Positions 28,027-36,890 of a stretch of 64,000 nt of DNA are shown one piece after another. Origin of the DNA: Methylobacterium isbiliense (GTDB taxonomy: Bacteria > Pseudomonadota > Alphaproteobacteria > Rhizobiales > Beijerinckiaceae). Numbering within the stretch: the stretch's first letter is position 1; the number at the start of each line of letters is the position of its first letter. The position numbers were made by a program, and so were the translations under genes. The DNA is taken from assembly GCF_022179325.1 (NCBI RefSeq), contig NZ_BPQQ01000022.1:186001-250000 (forward strand), written 5' to 3'. The notes below the pieces were generated by a model. That model was not told the origin of the DNA and made no database searches. It worked only from the letters and a program-made list of their open reading frames with translations.

Positions 28027-28658
28027 CACTCGGCCTCGCTCGCGAGCGCGTTCACGGCCGCCGCCGCCATCGCGCTGCCGCCGCGGCGCCCGCGCACGAT
28101 CAGGAACGGCACCCGGCCGTCCTCGGCGAGCGCTTCCTTCGATTCGGCCGCCCCCACGAACCCCACCGGCACGCCGATGACGGCGGCGGGCGGCGCCACG
28201 CCCTCGTCGAGGAGTTCGAGCAGGCGGAACAGCGCGGTCGGCGCGTTGCCGACCGCCACCACCGCGCCGGGCAGGCGCTCGCGCCACAATTCCATCGCGG
28301 CGGCGGTGCGCGTGGTCCCGAGATCCGCGGCGAGGCCCGGCACGCGCGGGTCGCCCAGCGTGCAGACCACCGCGTTGCCGGCGGGCAGCCGCGCCCGCGT
28401 CACCCCGTCCGCCACCATGCGGGCATCGCACAGGATCGGCGCGCCCGCCCGCAGCGCCGCCTCGCCGGCCTCCGCGAAGCCCGGGGAGGCCACGACGTCG
28501 CGCGGCAGGTCGGTCATGCCGCAGGCGTGGATCATCCGCACCACCACCCGCTCGGCCGCGCCCGCGAACCGCGACAGGTCCGATTCCGCGCGGATGATCG
28601 CGAAGGACCGGGCGTAGATCGCGGCGCCGTCGCGGATGTAGTCGAGGCGCGTGCTCAT
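28026..28658 (-). CDS. cobH: Precorrin-8X methylmutase
   Basis: CobH moves the methyl group from C11 to C12 to give hydrogenobyrinate. The 210-residue protein has the conserved [14 protein letters not shown] with the catalytic His, [11 protein letters not shown], and [15 protein letters not shown]. It overlaps cobG (ATGA at 28655-28658) and cobI (TGATG). Confidence 0.97.
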   Translation of the reverse strand: MSTRLDYIRDGAAIYARSFAIIRAESDLSRFAGAAERVVVRMIHACGMTDLPRDVVASPGFAEAGEAALRAGAPILCDARMVADGVTRARLPAGNAVVCTLGDPRVPGLAADLGTTRTAAAMELWRERLPGAVVAVGNAPTALFRLLELLDEGVAPPAAVIGVPVGFVGAAESKEALAEDGRVPFLIVRGRRGGSAMAAAAVNALASEAE

Positions 28659-29917
28659 GCGGGCTCCCGGTCTGGGTGGAGGGCGGCTCCGGGGCTGTTT
28701 AGCCCCTCAAGCACCGCCTCGAAAGTGAGCACCATCGCCTCCGGGTCTCCGGCGTGTCCCCCATGCACCACCCCGTAGCGCCCGTCCGGCCGGCCGACCA
28801 GCGTCAGGTCGGCCCGGCCCGGATGCGCGCAGCCCTTCGGGCAGCCCGAGACGTGGATGCGGCCCGCCGGCCGGGGCCCGAGCCGCGCGGCGAGCCGGGC
28901 CGCATGGGCCTGCGCGGGCGTGCCGCCGGACGCGCAGGCCGGCGCCCCCGGGCAGGCCGCCACGGCCCGGCGCGGATCCTGCGCCGCGACGATCAGGTCC
29001 AGGTCCCGCGCGGCCGCATCGAGGGCGGCTGCGGCGGGCGCGTCGCGGGCGACCAGCATCACGCCGCGCCAGGGTGTCAGGCGCAGGCGTCCGTCGCCGT
29101 GGCGTTCGCTCAGGCCGGCGAGGGCGGCGAGGAGGGCGGCGCCGCAGCGCCCGAACGGGAACTCGGCGAGCAGGGCCGGACCGCCCTGCGGCAGCGGATG
29201 CGGGCCGGGCGGCGGCGGCTCCTCCGGCGGCGGCGCGGCGGCGGGCGCGAGGCCGGCGGCCGCCAGAAGCTCCGCGCGCGCCATCTCGCCGAGGTCCCGC
29301 AGGCGCCGCGCGCCCGAAGCCGCGAAGCCGCGCAGCAACGCCGCGAGGGCGTCCGTGAGCAAGACATCCGCCATGGGCGCCGTCCAGAGCGGACCGCCGG
29401 CGGTCGCGAGCGCGACCCTCCCGGATCGAGGTGCGGGCAGCAGCTCGGGCGCGTGATCGGACGGGCCGACCGCCCGAACCCGGATGTCGGCCTCCACCGC
29501 CCCGAGCCCCCGCCCCTCCACCGCCACCAGCGCCTTCGCGGGCAGCCCCGGGACCGCGCGGCCCGCCGCCTCGATCGCCTCCACCAGCTCCATCAGCGCC
29601 GGGTCGAGCGTCGCCAGCGGCGAGACGAGCGTGAGGCGCTGCGGACCGCCATCCGCCCGCACGTCCCCGAGGCCGGCCTCCGAGAGGCGCGCGGCGATCA
29701 GGCCATGCGTCCGCTCGGTCACGCCGCGGATCTGCAGGTTGGCCCGGGCCGTGACGTCGATGAGGCCGTTGCCGAGGGCCGCGGCCTCGGCCGCCGCGCG
29801 GGCCTGCGCCGCGCCGAGCACGCCCGCCGGCGGATGCACGCGCACGAGGAGCCCGTCCCCGGTCGGCATCGGCCGGCCGATGCCGGGGCACCAGCCGCGG
29901 CGCGGCGCGGGCTTCAT
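28655..29917 (-). CDS. cobG: Precorrin-3B synthase
   Basis: CobG is the oxygen-dependent monooxygenase that makes precorrin-3B, marking the aerobic pathway. It is a sulfite/nitrite-reductase-like protein. Ferredoxin-like segments open with [20 protein letters not shown] and [13 protein letters not shown]. The iron-sulfur cysteines are in [17 protein letters not shown] and [23 protein letters not shown] 29917 overlaps the cobN stop. A Pro-rich insert (about residues 255-275) separates two halves. Confidence 0.95.
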   Translation of the reverse strand: MKPAPRRGWCPGIGRPMPTGDGLLVRVHPPAGVLGAAQARAAAEAAALGNGLIDVTARANLQIRGVTERTHGLIAARLSEAGLGDVRADGGPQRLTLVSPLATLDPALMELVEAIEAAGRAVPGLPAKALVAVEGRGLGAVEADIRVRAVGPSDHAPELLPAPRSGRVALATAGGPLWTAPMADVLLTDALAALLRGFAASGARRLRDLGEMARAELLAAAGLAPAAAPPPEEPPPPGPHPLPQGGPALLAEFPFGRCGAALLAALAGLSERHGDGRLRLTPWRGVMLVARDAPAAAALDAAARDLDLIVAAQDPRRAVAACPGAPACASGGTPAQAHAARLAARLGPRPAGRIHVSGCPKGCAHPGRADLTLVGRPDGRYGVVHGGHAGDPEAMVLTFEAVLEGLNSPGAALHPDREPA

Positions 29918-32900
29918 TCCGCCGCCTCCCGGGCGTCGAGGGCCGCGAGCGAGTTGCGCCGGCTGTGCCACAGGCCGCGGCGGCGCAGGTCCTCGAAGCG
30001 GTCGAGGATCGCCTGGGCGACCGCCGGATTGGCGGCCTCCACCTGCTCGAACACGGCGGGATCGCCCACATAGGCGCCGTAGAGCCGGTCGAGATCGGCG
30101 CCGCTCACCGCATCCGTGGTCGCGGCGAGCACGAAGACCGCGTCGAGCCCCTGCGCCAGTTCCTGCGCGCCGCGCCAGCCGTGGCGCAGCTGCGCGGCGA
30201 TCCAGCGCGGATGGGCGAGCCGGCCCCGCACCAGCCGGGCCACGTCCTCGGCCACGCTGCGGGCCCGGGGCGCCTCCGGCCGGCTGACGTCGAGGCTGTA
30301 GAGGGCAGGCGCCGATCCGGCGAGCGCGGCCGCCGCCGCGAAGCCCCCGAGCGCGTCCGCCGCCGCGTCGCCGTCGAGGAGGTCGCGCTCCGCCACGTCG
30401 AAGGCGTGCACGAAGGCGTCAGCCCCCGCGACGCGGGCCGCGAAGTCGCCGTCCCCGGATGCGCCCTGCCCCGACTCGCCCTGCCCCGAATTTCCCTGCC
30501 CCGAATTTCCCTGCCCCACGGAGGCGGCGGTCGCGTCGAGATAGGCCCGGGCGAGGTCGGCCCGCTCGCTCCAGGATCCGTCGAGGGCGAGGCCCCCGGC
30601 CCCGGCCCCGTAGCGGCCCGGGGCGGCGCCGAAGACCCGCACGAGCGTCTCGCCCCGGCGGCGGGCGGCGGCGAGCGGGTTGTCCGTCTCCTCCTCCTCG
30701 CGGGCCGCCACCGCGCGGGCGGCCTGGTCGAGGAGCGCCATCGCCTCCGGGAAGGTGTCGCGGAAGGCCCCCGAGACCCGCACCGTCACGTCGATGCGCG
30801 GCCGGTCGAGGAGGGCGAGCGGCAGCACCTCGAACCCCGTCACCCGCGTCGAGGCATGATCCCAGGTCGGGCGCACGCCCATCAGCGCCAGCGCGTGGGC
30901 CACGTCCTCGCCCCCGGTGCGCAAGGTCGGCGAGGCCCACAGGTCCATGACGATCCGGGCCGGGTACTCGCCCTCGTCCTGCAGGTAGCGGCGCACCACC
31001 TCGGCCGCCGCCCGCTCGCCGAGCAGGCTCGCCGCCCGGGTCGGCAGCGCCCGCGGGTCGAGGGTCGCGAGGTTGCGGCCCGTGGGCAGCACGTCGGTGC
31101 GCCCGCGCGCGGGCGAGCCCGCCGGCCCCGGGCGCACGAAGCGCCCGTCGAGGGCCGCAACGAGCCCCGCCCGCTCGCCCGCCCCGCAGGCGGCCTGCGC
31201 CTCCGGCGCCTGCCCGAACACGTGCAGGCCGTCGCGGATCGTCACCTCGGCGAGGTCGCACAGATGCGCGTCGAGCGCGGTCAGCGCCTCCTCCAGCGGC
31301 GTCGCGCGGTCGATGCCCGCCGCCGCGAGCAGGCCCGCCTCCTCCGCGCGCTCCAGGATGCCCGCGGCGATCAGCCCGGCCCGGCGCGGGTCGAGCACGG
31401 TGGCGGCCGCGTATTCCTCCACGAGGTCGCGCAGCGCGCCCGCCTCTGGGTCGAGCCCGGCGGCGGCGGTCTCGGGCGTCAGGTGGCCCACCGTCACGGC
31501 GCCGAGCCGGCGCTTGGCCGGCGCCGCTTCGCCGGGATCGTCGACGATGAACGGATAGACCACCGGCAGCGCCCCCACCGCCAGCGCCGGCCAGCACTGG
31601 GCCGAGGGCGCCACCGCCTTGCCGGGCAGCCACTCGGTGGTGCCGTGGGTGCCCAGATGCACGAGTGCGTCGCAGGCCGTGCGCAGGCCGAGGTAGAAGG
31701 CCAGATAGGCGTGGGTCGGCACCGCGTCGGGGTCGTGGTAGGCGGCCTTGCGATCCTCCGACCGGCCGCGGTCCGGCTGGAGCGCGACGAGCACGGCGCC
31801 GGCCCGCACGGCGCGGAACCGGAAAGCGCCGTCGCGCAGCACCGGGTCCTCCTCCGGCGCGCCCCAGCGTTCCGCCAGCGCGTCGCGCAGCGCGGGCGGC
31901 TGCGCGGAGAGCCACGCCCGATAGGCGTCGAGCGGCACCGCGACGTCCGCGCTCCCCCCTGTCAGGGCGCGCATCAGCGCCTCGGGCGAGGGGATGTCCG
32001 ACACCGAGAAGCCCTCGGCCGCGAGGTGATCGAGGATCGCGACCGCGCTCGCGGGCGTGTCGAGGCCGACCGCGAACCCCGCCCGCCCGCCGCGTGCCGG
32101 GTAATCGGAGAGCACGAGGGCGAGGCGCCGCGCGGGCCTCGGCGTGCGGGCGAGCCGGACCCAGGCGGCGGCGCGCGCGGCGGTTGCGGCGATGCCGGCG
32201 AAATCCGGCACCGCCCGGCGCTCGGCGAAGCCGTCGAGGCGGCGCACCTCCTCCTTGAAGGAGATCGGGAAGCCGGACAGCCGCCCGTCGAATTCCGGCA
32301 GGGCCACCTGCATGGCGAGGTCCGCCGCGCCCAGGCCCCGCGCCGAGGCCGCCCAGGCGGCCCGTGGCGCGCCCACCGTGAAGGCCTGGATCACCGGGCA
32401 ATCGGCCGCGTCGAGCACGAAATCCGCATCGTCCCGCGCCGAGAAGGCGGTGGCGGCCACGATCACGTCCGGCGGGCGGGCCTTGATCGCCTCCCGCACC
32501 GCCGCCGCCGCCTCCGGGTCCTTCAGGCTCGCCACTGCCACGATCACCGGCGCCAGCCCCTGTGCGTGCAGCGCCGCCGCCAGCGCCGCGGCGGGCGCCG
32601 TATCGCCGCCCAGGATCGCCGAGCGGTAGACGAGGACGAGGGCGGTGCCGCTGGGATCGGGTGCGGGCCGGGGCGGCACCCGCGCGACCTCCATCACCCC
32701 GCAGCCCGGGCACCAGCCAAAGCCCCGCGGCAGCGCCTGCGGCGGCTCCGCCGCGACCGGGTGGCCGAGTTCGGCCGCGATGCGGCGCAAAAGCCGGCGC
32801 AGGTTCTCCGGCCCGCCGGCCCGGAAATAGCCGTCGAGGGCCGCGCGCAGCGCCGGCGCGACGGTGCTGTGGGCGTCGAGGCGGGGATCGGGCCGGTCGT

Positions 32901-33255
32901 CGCCGGGCAGCACCGCGAGCGGGATGCCGCCCACGCGGCAGATCTCGGCCACGCGCTCGATGCCGTAGCGCCAGTAGTCGAGGCCGCCGAGGCAGCGCAC
33001 GAGGACGAACCGCGCCCGTGCCACCACGTTGTCCGCGTAGAGATCGACCGAGAGCGGGTGACGCAGGGCCGCGAGCTTGGCGAGCCGCAGGCTCGGCATC
33101 GCGGCCGCCCGGCTCTCCTCGGCCTGCGCGAAGGCGAGCCCGGCGAGGTCCGAATCGGTGAAGGACAGGGCCACGACATCGCCGGGCGTCTGGCCCAGAT
33201 CCACCGCCGCCTCGCCCTCGTCGAGGGAGACCGTATCGACCCGCAGGAGATGCAT
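29914..33255 (-). CDS. cobN: Cobaltochelatase subunit CobN
   Basis: CobN is the large subunit of the ATP-dependent, late-acting cobaltochelatase (with CobS and CobT, not in the window). The 1113-residue protein contains WCPGCGVMEVARV, LALVLSDYPARGGRAGFAVG, LVHLGTHGTTEWLPGKAVA and PTWDHASTRVTGFEVLPL, all CobN landmarks. Near residues 910-930 there is a pentapeptide repeat GQG(N/E/A)S encoded by 15-bp tandem repeats. ATG 33255 (MHLLRVDTVSL) overlaps the stop of the upstream Uma2 remnant (TGATG), and the stop overlaps cobG. Confidence 0.97.
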   Translation of the reverse strand: MHLLRVDTVSLDEGEAAVDLGQTPGDVVALSFTDSDLAGLAFAQAEESRAAAMPSLRLAKLAALRHPLSVDLYADNVVARARFVLVRCLGGLDYWRYGIERVAEICRVGGIPLAVLPGDDRPDPRLDAHSTVAPALRAALDGYFRAGGPENLRRLLRRIAAELGHPVAAEPPQALPRGFGWCPGCGVMEVARVPPRPAPDPSGTALVLVYRSAILGGDTAPAAALAAALHAQGLAPVIVAVASLKDPEAAAAVREAIKARPPDVIVAATAFSARDDADFVLDAADCPVIQAFTVGAPRAAWAASARGLGAADLAMQVALPEFDGRLSGFPISFKEEVRRLDGFAERRAVPDFAGIAATAARAAAWVRLARTPRPARRLALVLSDYPARGGRAGFAVGLDTPASAVAILDHLAAEGFSVSDIPSPEALMRALTGGSADVAVPLDAYRAWLSAQPPALRDALAERWGAPEEDPVLRDGAFRFRAVRAGAVLVALQPDRGRSEDRKAAYHDPDAVPTHAYLAFYLGLRTACDALVHLGTHGTTEWLPGKAVAPSAQCWPALAVGALPVVYPFIVDDPGEAAPAKRRLGAVTVGHLTPETAAAGLDPEAGALRDLVEEYAAATVLDPRRAGLIAAGILERAEEAGLLAAAGIDRATPLEEALTALDAHLCDLAEVTIRDGLHVFGQAPEAQAACGAGERAGLVAALDGRFVRPGPAGSPARGRTDVLPTGRNLATLDPRALPTRAASLLGERAAAEVVRRYLQDEGEYPARIVMDLWASPTLRTGGEDVAHALALMGVRPTWDHASTRVTGFEVLPLALLDRPRIDVTVRVSGAFRDTFPEAMALLDQAARAVAAREEEETDNPLAAARRRGETLVRVFGAAPGRYGAGAGGLALDGSWSERADLARAYLDATAASVGQGNSGQGNSGQGESGQGASGDGDFAARVAGADAFVHAFDVAERDLLDGDAAADALGGFAAAAALAGSAPALYSLDVSRPEAPRARSVAEDVARLVRGRLAHPRWIAAQLRHGWRGAQELAQGLDAVFVLAATTDAVSGADLDRLYGAYVGDPAVFEQVEAANPAVAQAILDRFEDLRRRGLWHSRRNSLAALDAREAAE
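30464..30521. repeat. 15-bp tandem repeats inside cobN
   Basis: About 3.9 copies of a 15-bp unit (ccctgccccgaattt and variants) encode a Gly-Gln-Gly-x-Ser linker. Copy-number change would lengthen or shorten the linker without breaking the frame. Confidence 0.85.
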
Positions 33256-33584
33256 CAGGCGTCGGGTCCGGGGACGAGACGGGGCTCGGCGGCCGTCAGC
33301 CCGTTGGGGTCGCGCGCGCCGCAATCCACGCCGAGATCCGGCCGGCGGATCTGGCCCGGCAGCGTCTCGATGCTGCCGTCGCCCGTGAAGGGGAGGCACG
33401 GCGTGCCGCTCAGCCGGGTGCGGAACTCGGCCAGCAGGTTCACCACGATGTCGTCGTGGACGTTCCGGGCGCCCGCCATCGGGCGCACCGGCACCCCGCC
33501 CACGCGTTCGCAGCGCGCCTCCTGGCGCTCCTGCCAGGCGAAGAACTCCTGCACGGTCCAGCGCCGCGCCGCGGGCTCCGGCAT
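33255..33584 (-). pseudogene. Truncated Uma2-family nuclease remnant
   Basis: The 109-residue frame matches the front half of Uma2 (DUF820) PD-(D/E)XK nucleases: RRWTVQEFFAWQERQEARCE, NVHDDIVVNLLAEFR, FTGDGSIETLPGQIRRPDLG and VDCGARDP. The family is normally about 180-190 residues. The part after AAEPR, which should continue into the VVEVLSPST active-site strand, is missing and replaced by LVPGPDA and a stop. The stop overlaps the cobN start, so the fragment may still be translated and coupled to cobN. It lies between cobW and cobN, where no nuclease is expected. Confidence 0.75.
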
Positions 33585-33603
33585 GATGCCTGCTCCCTCA
33601 AGA

Positions 33604-33652
33604 CCCGGGGCGTCCGCCCCGGGACCCCGGCAGAGGGCGTCCCGCCCTCTGC
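33604..33652. repeat. Pair of GC-rich hairpins (REP-like) between cobW and the Uma2 remnant
   Basis: Two adjacent palindromes: cccggggcg/cgccccggg (33604-33623) and gcagagggcg/cgccctctgc (33630-33652). Together they fill the 80-base gap after cobW. They resemble repetitive intergenic palindromes and may attenuate transcription or protect mRNA between cobW and cobN. Confidence 0.6.
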
Positions 33653-33664
33653 ACTCCCGTGATC

Positions 33665-34699
33665 CTAACCCCTCAGGGCGTCCGCCACCGCATCGCGGTC
33701 GAAGCCCTTGAGGCCGATCACCACGAGGCGCCCGTCGCGGTGCTCGCCCGGCCGCCAGGGACGGTCGTAATGGTGCGCCACGCGCCGGCCGACGCCCTGG
33801 ACCACGAGGCGCATCGGCTTGTCCGCCACGGCGCAGAAGCCCTTGATGCGCAGGACGCCCGGAACCTCCGCGGCCCGCGCCACCCGGGCCGCCAGATCGT
33901 CGGGCGAGCCGGCCGCGCGCACCGGCACCGCCGTGCTCTCGAAATCGTCGTGGTCGTGGTCCGCCTCGGTCTCGTGATGCGAGGGACGGGAGGCAAGATC
34001 GCTCTCGGCGCCCGCGCTGAGGCCGAGCAGCACCCGCGGGTCGATGGCGCCGTGCGCCGTCTCGACGAGCTTCACGGCCCGCGGCAGGTGGGCCTCCACC
34101 TCGGCCCGCACGCGGGCGCGGCTCTCGGCGTCGAGGAGGTCGCCCTTGTTCATCACCACGAGGTCGGCGCAGAGGAGCTGATCTTCAAAAACCTCCTCCA
34201 GCGGGTTGTCGTGGTCGACGGACTGGTCGGCGGCGCGCTCGGCGGCGAGCGCCTCGGGATCGTCCGCGAAGGCGCCCGACGCCACCGCCGGCCCGTCCAC
34301 CACCGCCACCACGCCGTCCACCGTGACCCGCGAGCGGATCGCCGGCCAGTTGAAGGCCTGGACGAGGGGCTTCGGCAGCGCGAGGCCGGAGGTCTCGATC
34401 AGGATGTGCTCGGGCGGCTCGGGGCGGTCGAGCAGGCGGTTCAGCGCCGGCACGAAATCGTCCGCGACCGTGCAGCAGATGCAGCCGTTCGGCAGCTCCA
34501 CCACGGCGTCCTCGTCGCAGCCCGGCACCCCGCAGGAGGCCAGCAGCGAGCCGTCGAAGCCGATGTCGCCGAACTCGTTGACGATGATCGCGAGGCGCCG
34601 CCCGTCGTTGTGCTCCACCACGTGGCGCACCAGCGTCGTCTTGCCGGCCCCGAGGAAGCCCGTGACGATCGTGCAGGGAATCTTCTGGAGGATCGTCAT
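33665..34699 (-). CDS. cobW: CobW GTPase (metallochaperone family)
   Basis: CobW is a COG0523 P-loop GTPase thought to deliver cobalt to CobN. It has the P-loop IVTGFLGAGKTTLVRH, the metal-binding GCICC in LPNGCICCTVADDF, the ILIETSGLALPKP switch and MNKGDLL. A His/Asp-rich loop (SHHETEADHDHDDF) separates it from the C-terminal domain. The length is 344 residues. Its ATG overlaps the DUF1636 stop. Confidence 0.95.
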   Translation of the reverse strand: MTILQKIPCTIVTGFLGAGKTTLVRHVVEHNDGRRLAIIVNEFGDIGFDGSLLASCGVPGCDEDAVVELPNGCICCTVADDFVPALNRLLDRPEPPEHILIETSGLALPKPLVQAFNWPAIRSRVTVDGVVAVVDGPAVASGAFADDPEALAAERAADQSVDHDNPLEEVFEDQLLCADLVVMNKGDLLDAESRARVRAEVEAHLPRAVKLVETAHGAIDPRVLLGLSAGAESDLASRPSHHETEADHDHDDFESTAVPVRAAGSPDDLAARVARAAEVPGVLRIKGFCAVADKPMRLVVQGVGRRVAHHYDRPWRPGEHRDGRLVVIGLKGFDRDAVADALRG

Positions 34700-35067
34700 G
34701 CGGACCTGACCGGTGCGGGAGGGATGCGGGCGACGACGCCCTTGCGGAAGGCGTCCGGGCGCTCGCGCCAGGGCACGAGGCCGTCCGGGGTCGCGGCGTA
34801 GCGCGAGATCCCGTCGAGGATGGTGTCGGCCGCGCTCGCCGGGTCGAGGTCCCCGTACACGTAGGTCCAGCGCCCCGGCGAGGCCACCGCCACCGTGCAG
34901 GGTCGCTTGCACACCGATAGGCACTCGACGGCCTCGACCGCGACGGGCGTGTCGCGCTCCGCCAGGGCCGCGGTGAGCGCGTCGAGCAGCCGGGCGCCCG
35001 CGCGCGGGCCGTCCGGGTCGTCGGTGGCGGCCCGGCAGGTGGTGCAGACGTAGAGGGTGAGGCTCAT
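34696..35067 (-). CDS. DUF1636 thioredoxin-like ferredoxin
   Basis: A 123-residue protein of the DUF1636 family, related to [2Fe-2S] thioredoxin-like ferredoxins. It has the cysteine pattern VCTTCR near the N-terminus and VECLSVCKRPCTVAV in the middle, suited to an iron-sulfur or other metal site. These genes commonly neighbour cbtAB and cobW. It overlaps both neighbours by four bases and is inferred to act in cobalt handling or CobN/CobG function. Confidence 0.85.
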   Translation of the reverse strand: MSLTLYVCTTCRAATDDPDGPRAGARLLDALTAALAERDTPVAVEAVECLSVCKRPCTVAVASPGRWTYVYGDLDPASAADTILDGISRYAATPDGLVPWRERPDAFRKGVVARIPPAPVRSA

Positions 35068-35807
35068 GCGGCGGCTCCCGCCCGGCTGCGCGCCACCGCC
35101 TCCCAGGCCCAGCCGAAGGCGAGCCCGAGCACGGCCCAGAACGCGAAGGAGACCGCGAGCGAGCGGGCGGCGAACTGCGCCGCCATGGTGGCGGGCAGCG
35201 CCCCCCCGCCCTCCCCGGCATGCGGCGCCCCCCAGAGGTGCGGCGCCACGATGAGCACGAGGGCGAGCGCGACCGCCAAGGCCCCGCGGCGGGTCGCCAG
35301 GAGGTAGAGCCCCGCCCCGGTCGCCAGCGCGGTGGCGACCCACCACGCCTGGCGCAGCTCCAGCGCCTCCCCGCCCATGCCGGGCAGTTCCGGCGGCAGG
35401 CCGATGGCGGGCGCGAGGCTCGCGGCGAGGAAGCCGCCCACCGCGAAGCGCAGCGCCTCGCCCGGCGTGATCCGGCGCCCGTCCGCGACCAGGATCGCGC
35501 CGAGGAGGAGCGCGTAGCCCACGCCGCTCACCAGCGTGGCGAGTGCCGTGAAGGCGAGGCGCGGCAGGCCGGGGCCGGGCTGCCACTCCTCGCCGGCCGG
35601 AGCCGCCTCGGCCGAATGGCCCGAATGGGCGAGGACGATGAGGGACGCGACTTGGTCGGAGGCGCCTTGCGCGTGCGGGGGGCCGCCTTGCTCGTAGCGC
35701 TCGGCCCGCAGGATCAGCGGCGAGGTCAGGGCGAATTGCAGCCCCGAGGCGACGCAAGCGGCGAGGAAGCCGGCGACCAGGGCCGCCGACAGCAATCGGA
35801 TCGTCAT
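35064..35807 (-). CDS. cbtA: Cobalt transporter subunit CbtA
   Basis: CbtA is the multi-span membrane subunit of the CbtAB cobalt uptake system. The 247-residue protein opens MTIRLLSAALVAGFLAACVA and shows about six hydrophobic segments. His-containing loops (VLAHSGHSAEAA, VAPHLWGAPHAGEG) could bind metal. It lies 48 bases downstream of cbtB and behind a cobalamin riboswitch. Confidence 0.92.
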   Translation of the reverse strand: MTIRLLSAALVAGFLAACVASGLQFALTSPLILRAERYEQGGPPHAQGASDQVASLIVLAHSGHSAEAAPAGEEWQPGPGLPRLAFTALATLVSGVGYALLLGAILVADGRRITPGEALRFAVGGFLAASLAPAIGLPPELPGMGGEALELRQAWWVATALATGAGLYLLATRRGALAVALALVLIVAPHLWGAPHAGEGGGALPATMAAQFAARSLAVSFAFWAVLGLAFGWAWEAVARSRAGAAA

Positions 35808-35855
35808 GAGGAAACCCTGCGCGGGGCCGCGGCAGCCGGGCGACCCGGCCCGGCG

Positions 35856-36032
35856 TCAGTGGCAGGGGAAGTTGTGGGCGTGGCGCCAGTCGTGGGCCGC
35901 GTTGTGGAGCGCGGAGGCCGGCGCGAACCCGGACACGAACAGCAGCCCGAGGCCGAGGAACCCGGCGACGAGCACCGCGGTCAGCCGCTCGCCGGCCAGC
36001 GCGGGGGAAAGGGTACGGGTGATGGCGACCAT
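35856..36032 (-). CDS. cbtB: Cobalt transporter subunit CbtB
   Basis: CbtB is a 58-residue single-span protein ending in the family's His-rich tail. It starts MVAITRTLSPALAGERLTAV, has one membrane helix (AVLVAGFLGLGLLFVSGFAP), then ALHNAAHDWRHAHNFPCH with the metal-binding His cluster and C-terminal Cys-His. AGGAG precedes the ATG by 6 bases, so the riboswitch directly upstream could control access to it. Confidence 0.93.
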   Translation of the reverse strand: MVAITRTLSPALAGERLTAVLVAGFLGLGLLFVSGFAPASALHNAAHDWRHAHNFPCH

Positions 36033-36080
36033 GACGAACTCCTGCCGCCCCGCCGGCGGCGTCGAGAGGATGCGGGCGAC

Positions 36081-36243
36081 GGCAGGTCTCCTGGCTCGCG
36101 GCGTGTCCGCATCCCGCCGCCTTCCCGGATCGCTCCAGTGGCCGAAGGCGGGCGCGCGCCGCTCACAGTTGCGGGGGCAGCCGCGGCTCCCGGAGGCCCT
36201 CCTCCGTCCCGCGTTCCCTTTTCACCTCGTCGCCGAGGCACCG
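36081..36243 (-). ncRNA. Cobalamin riboswitch
   Basis: The minus-strand leader of cbtB has the conserved cobalamin-aptamer landmarks in order. GGTGCC at the 5' end is followed by CCCGCAACTGTGAGCGGCG (about 36158-36175) and the B12 box GCCACTGG (36142-36135). GGGAAGG (near 36126) follows, and the 3' closing strand is AGCCAGGAGACCTGCC (36096-36081). The aptamer ends 48 bases before the cbtB start, leaving room for an expression platform over the Shine-Dalgarno. It should shut off cobalt uptake and corrin synthesis when B12 is plentiful. Confidence 0.95.
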
Positions 36244-36354
36244 TCGGGCGCGACCCTAGCGGCAAGCCCCGGGGCTTGCAACACGCCACCGGGCTTGCAA
36301 TCGGCGCCCTCCCGCCCGACAGGGGTCGGCGGGCCGGACATTGAGGGGCAGGCG

Positions 36355-36888
36355 GTGACGCAGGACGGATCGAGGGCGCCGCGGCTCACCCTGGTGCTCG
36401 GGGGCGCCCGCTCGGGCAAGAGCGCCTACGCGGAGCGCCTGATTGAGGCGCTGCCCCCGCCCTGGCTCTACGTGGCGACGGCCGAGGCCTGGGACGACGA
36501 GATGCGGGCGCGCATCGCCCAGCACCGCGCCCGCCGGCCCGCCGGCTGGGAGACCCGCGAGGCGCCGCGCGACCTCGCCGGCGTGCTCGCCGGCCCCGCG
36601 ACCGGCCGGCCGGTGCTGGTCGACTGCCTGACGCTGTGGCTCACCAACGTGCTCCTGGCCGAGGTTGATCTCGCCGCCGAGACCGCCGCCCTGATCGAGG
36701 CCTGCGCCCGCCATCCCGGCCCGCTGGTGCTGGTCTCGAACGAGGTCGGCCTGGGCATCGTGCCGGACAACGCGCTCGCCCGGCGCTTCCGCGACGAGGC
36801 TGGGCGGCTGCACCAGCGCCTCGCGGCCCTGGCCGACCGGGTGGTGCTCACCGTGGCGGGGCTGCCCCTCGTCGTGAAGGGAGACTGA
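36355..36888 (+). CDS. cobU: Adenosylcobinamide kinase / adenosylcobinamide-phosphate guanylyltransferase
   Basis: This bifunctional enzyme (CobU, also CobP) phosphorylates adenosylcobinamide and transfers GMP to it. P-loop LTLVLGGARSGKSAYAERL, ALPPPWLYVATAEAWDDEM and VSNEVGLGIVPDNALAR are family motifs. The start is GTG 36355 with GAGGGG 6 bases upstream, giving 177 residues. It is divergent from the riboswitch-led operon and 2 bases upstream of cobO. Confidence 0.95.
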   Translation: MTQDGSRAPRLTLVLGGARSGKSAYAERLIEALPPPWLYVATAEAWDDEMRARIAQHRARRPAGWETREAPRDLAGVLAGPATGRPVLVDCLTLWLTNVLLAEVDLAAETAALIEACARHPGPLVLVSNEVGLGIVPDNALARRFRDEAGRLHQRLAALADRVVLTVAGLPLVVKGD

Positions 36889-36890
36889 CG

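Noticed and set aside
30464-30521. Possible CRISPR-like array
   Set aside because: The repeats are 15 bp, directly tandem without spacers, and inside the cobN coding frame.
29965-33711. 1248-residue open frame on the plus strand across cobN and its neighbours
   Set aside because: It is the antisense shadow of cobN. Very high GC removes stops in several frames. Its translation is low-complexity Arg/Gly/His-rich with no domain pattern.
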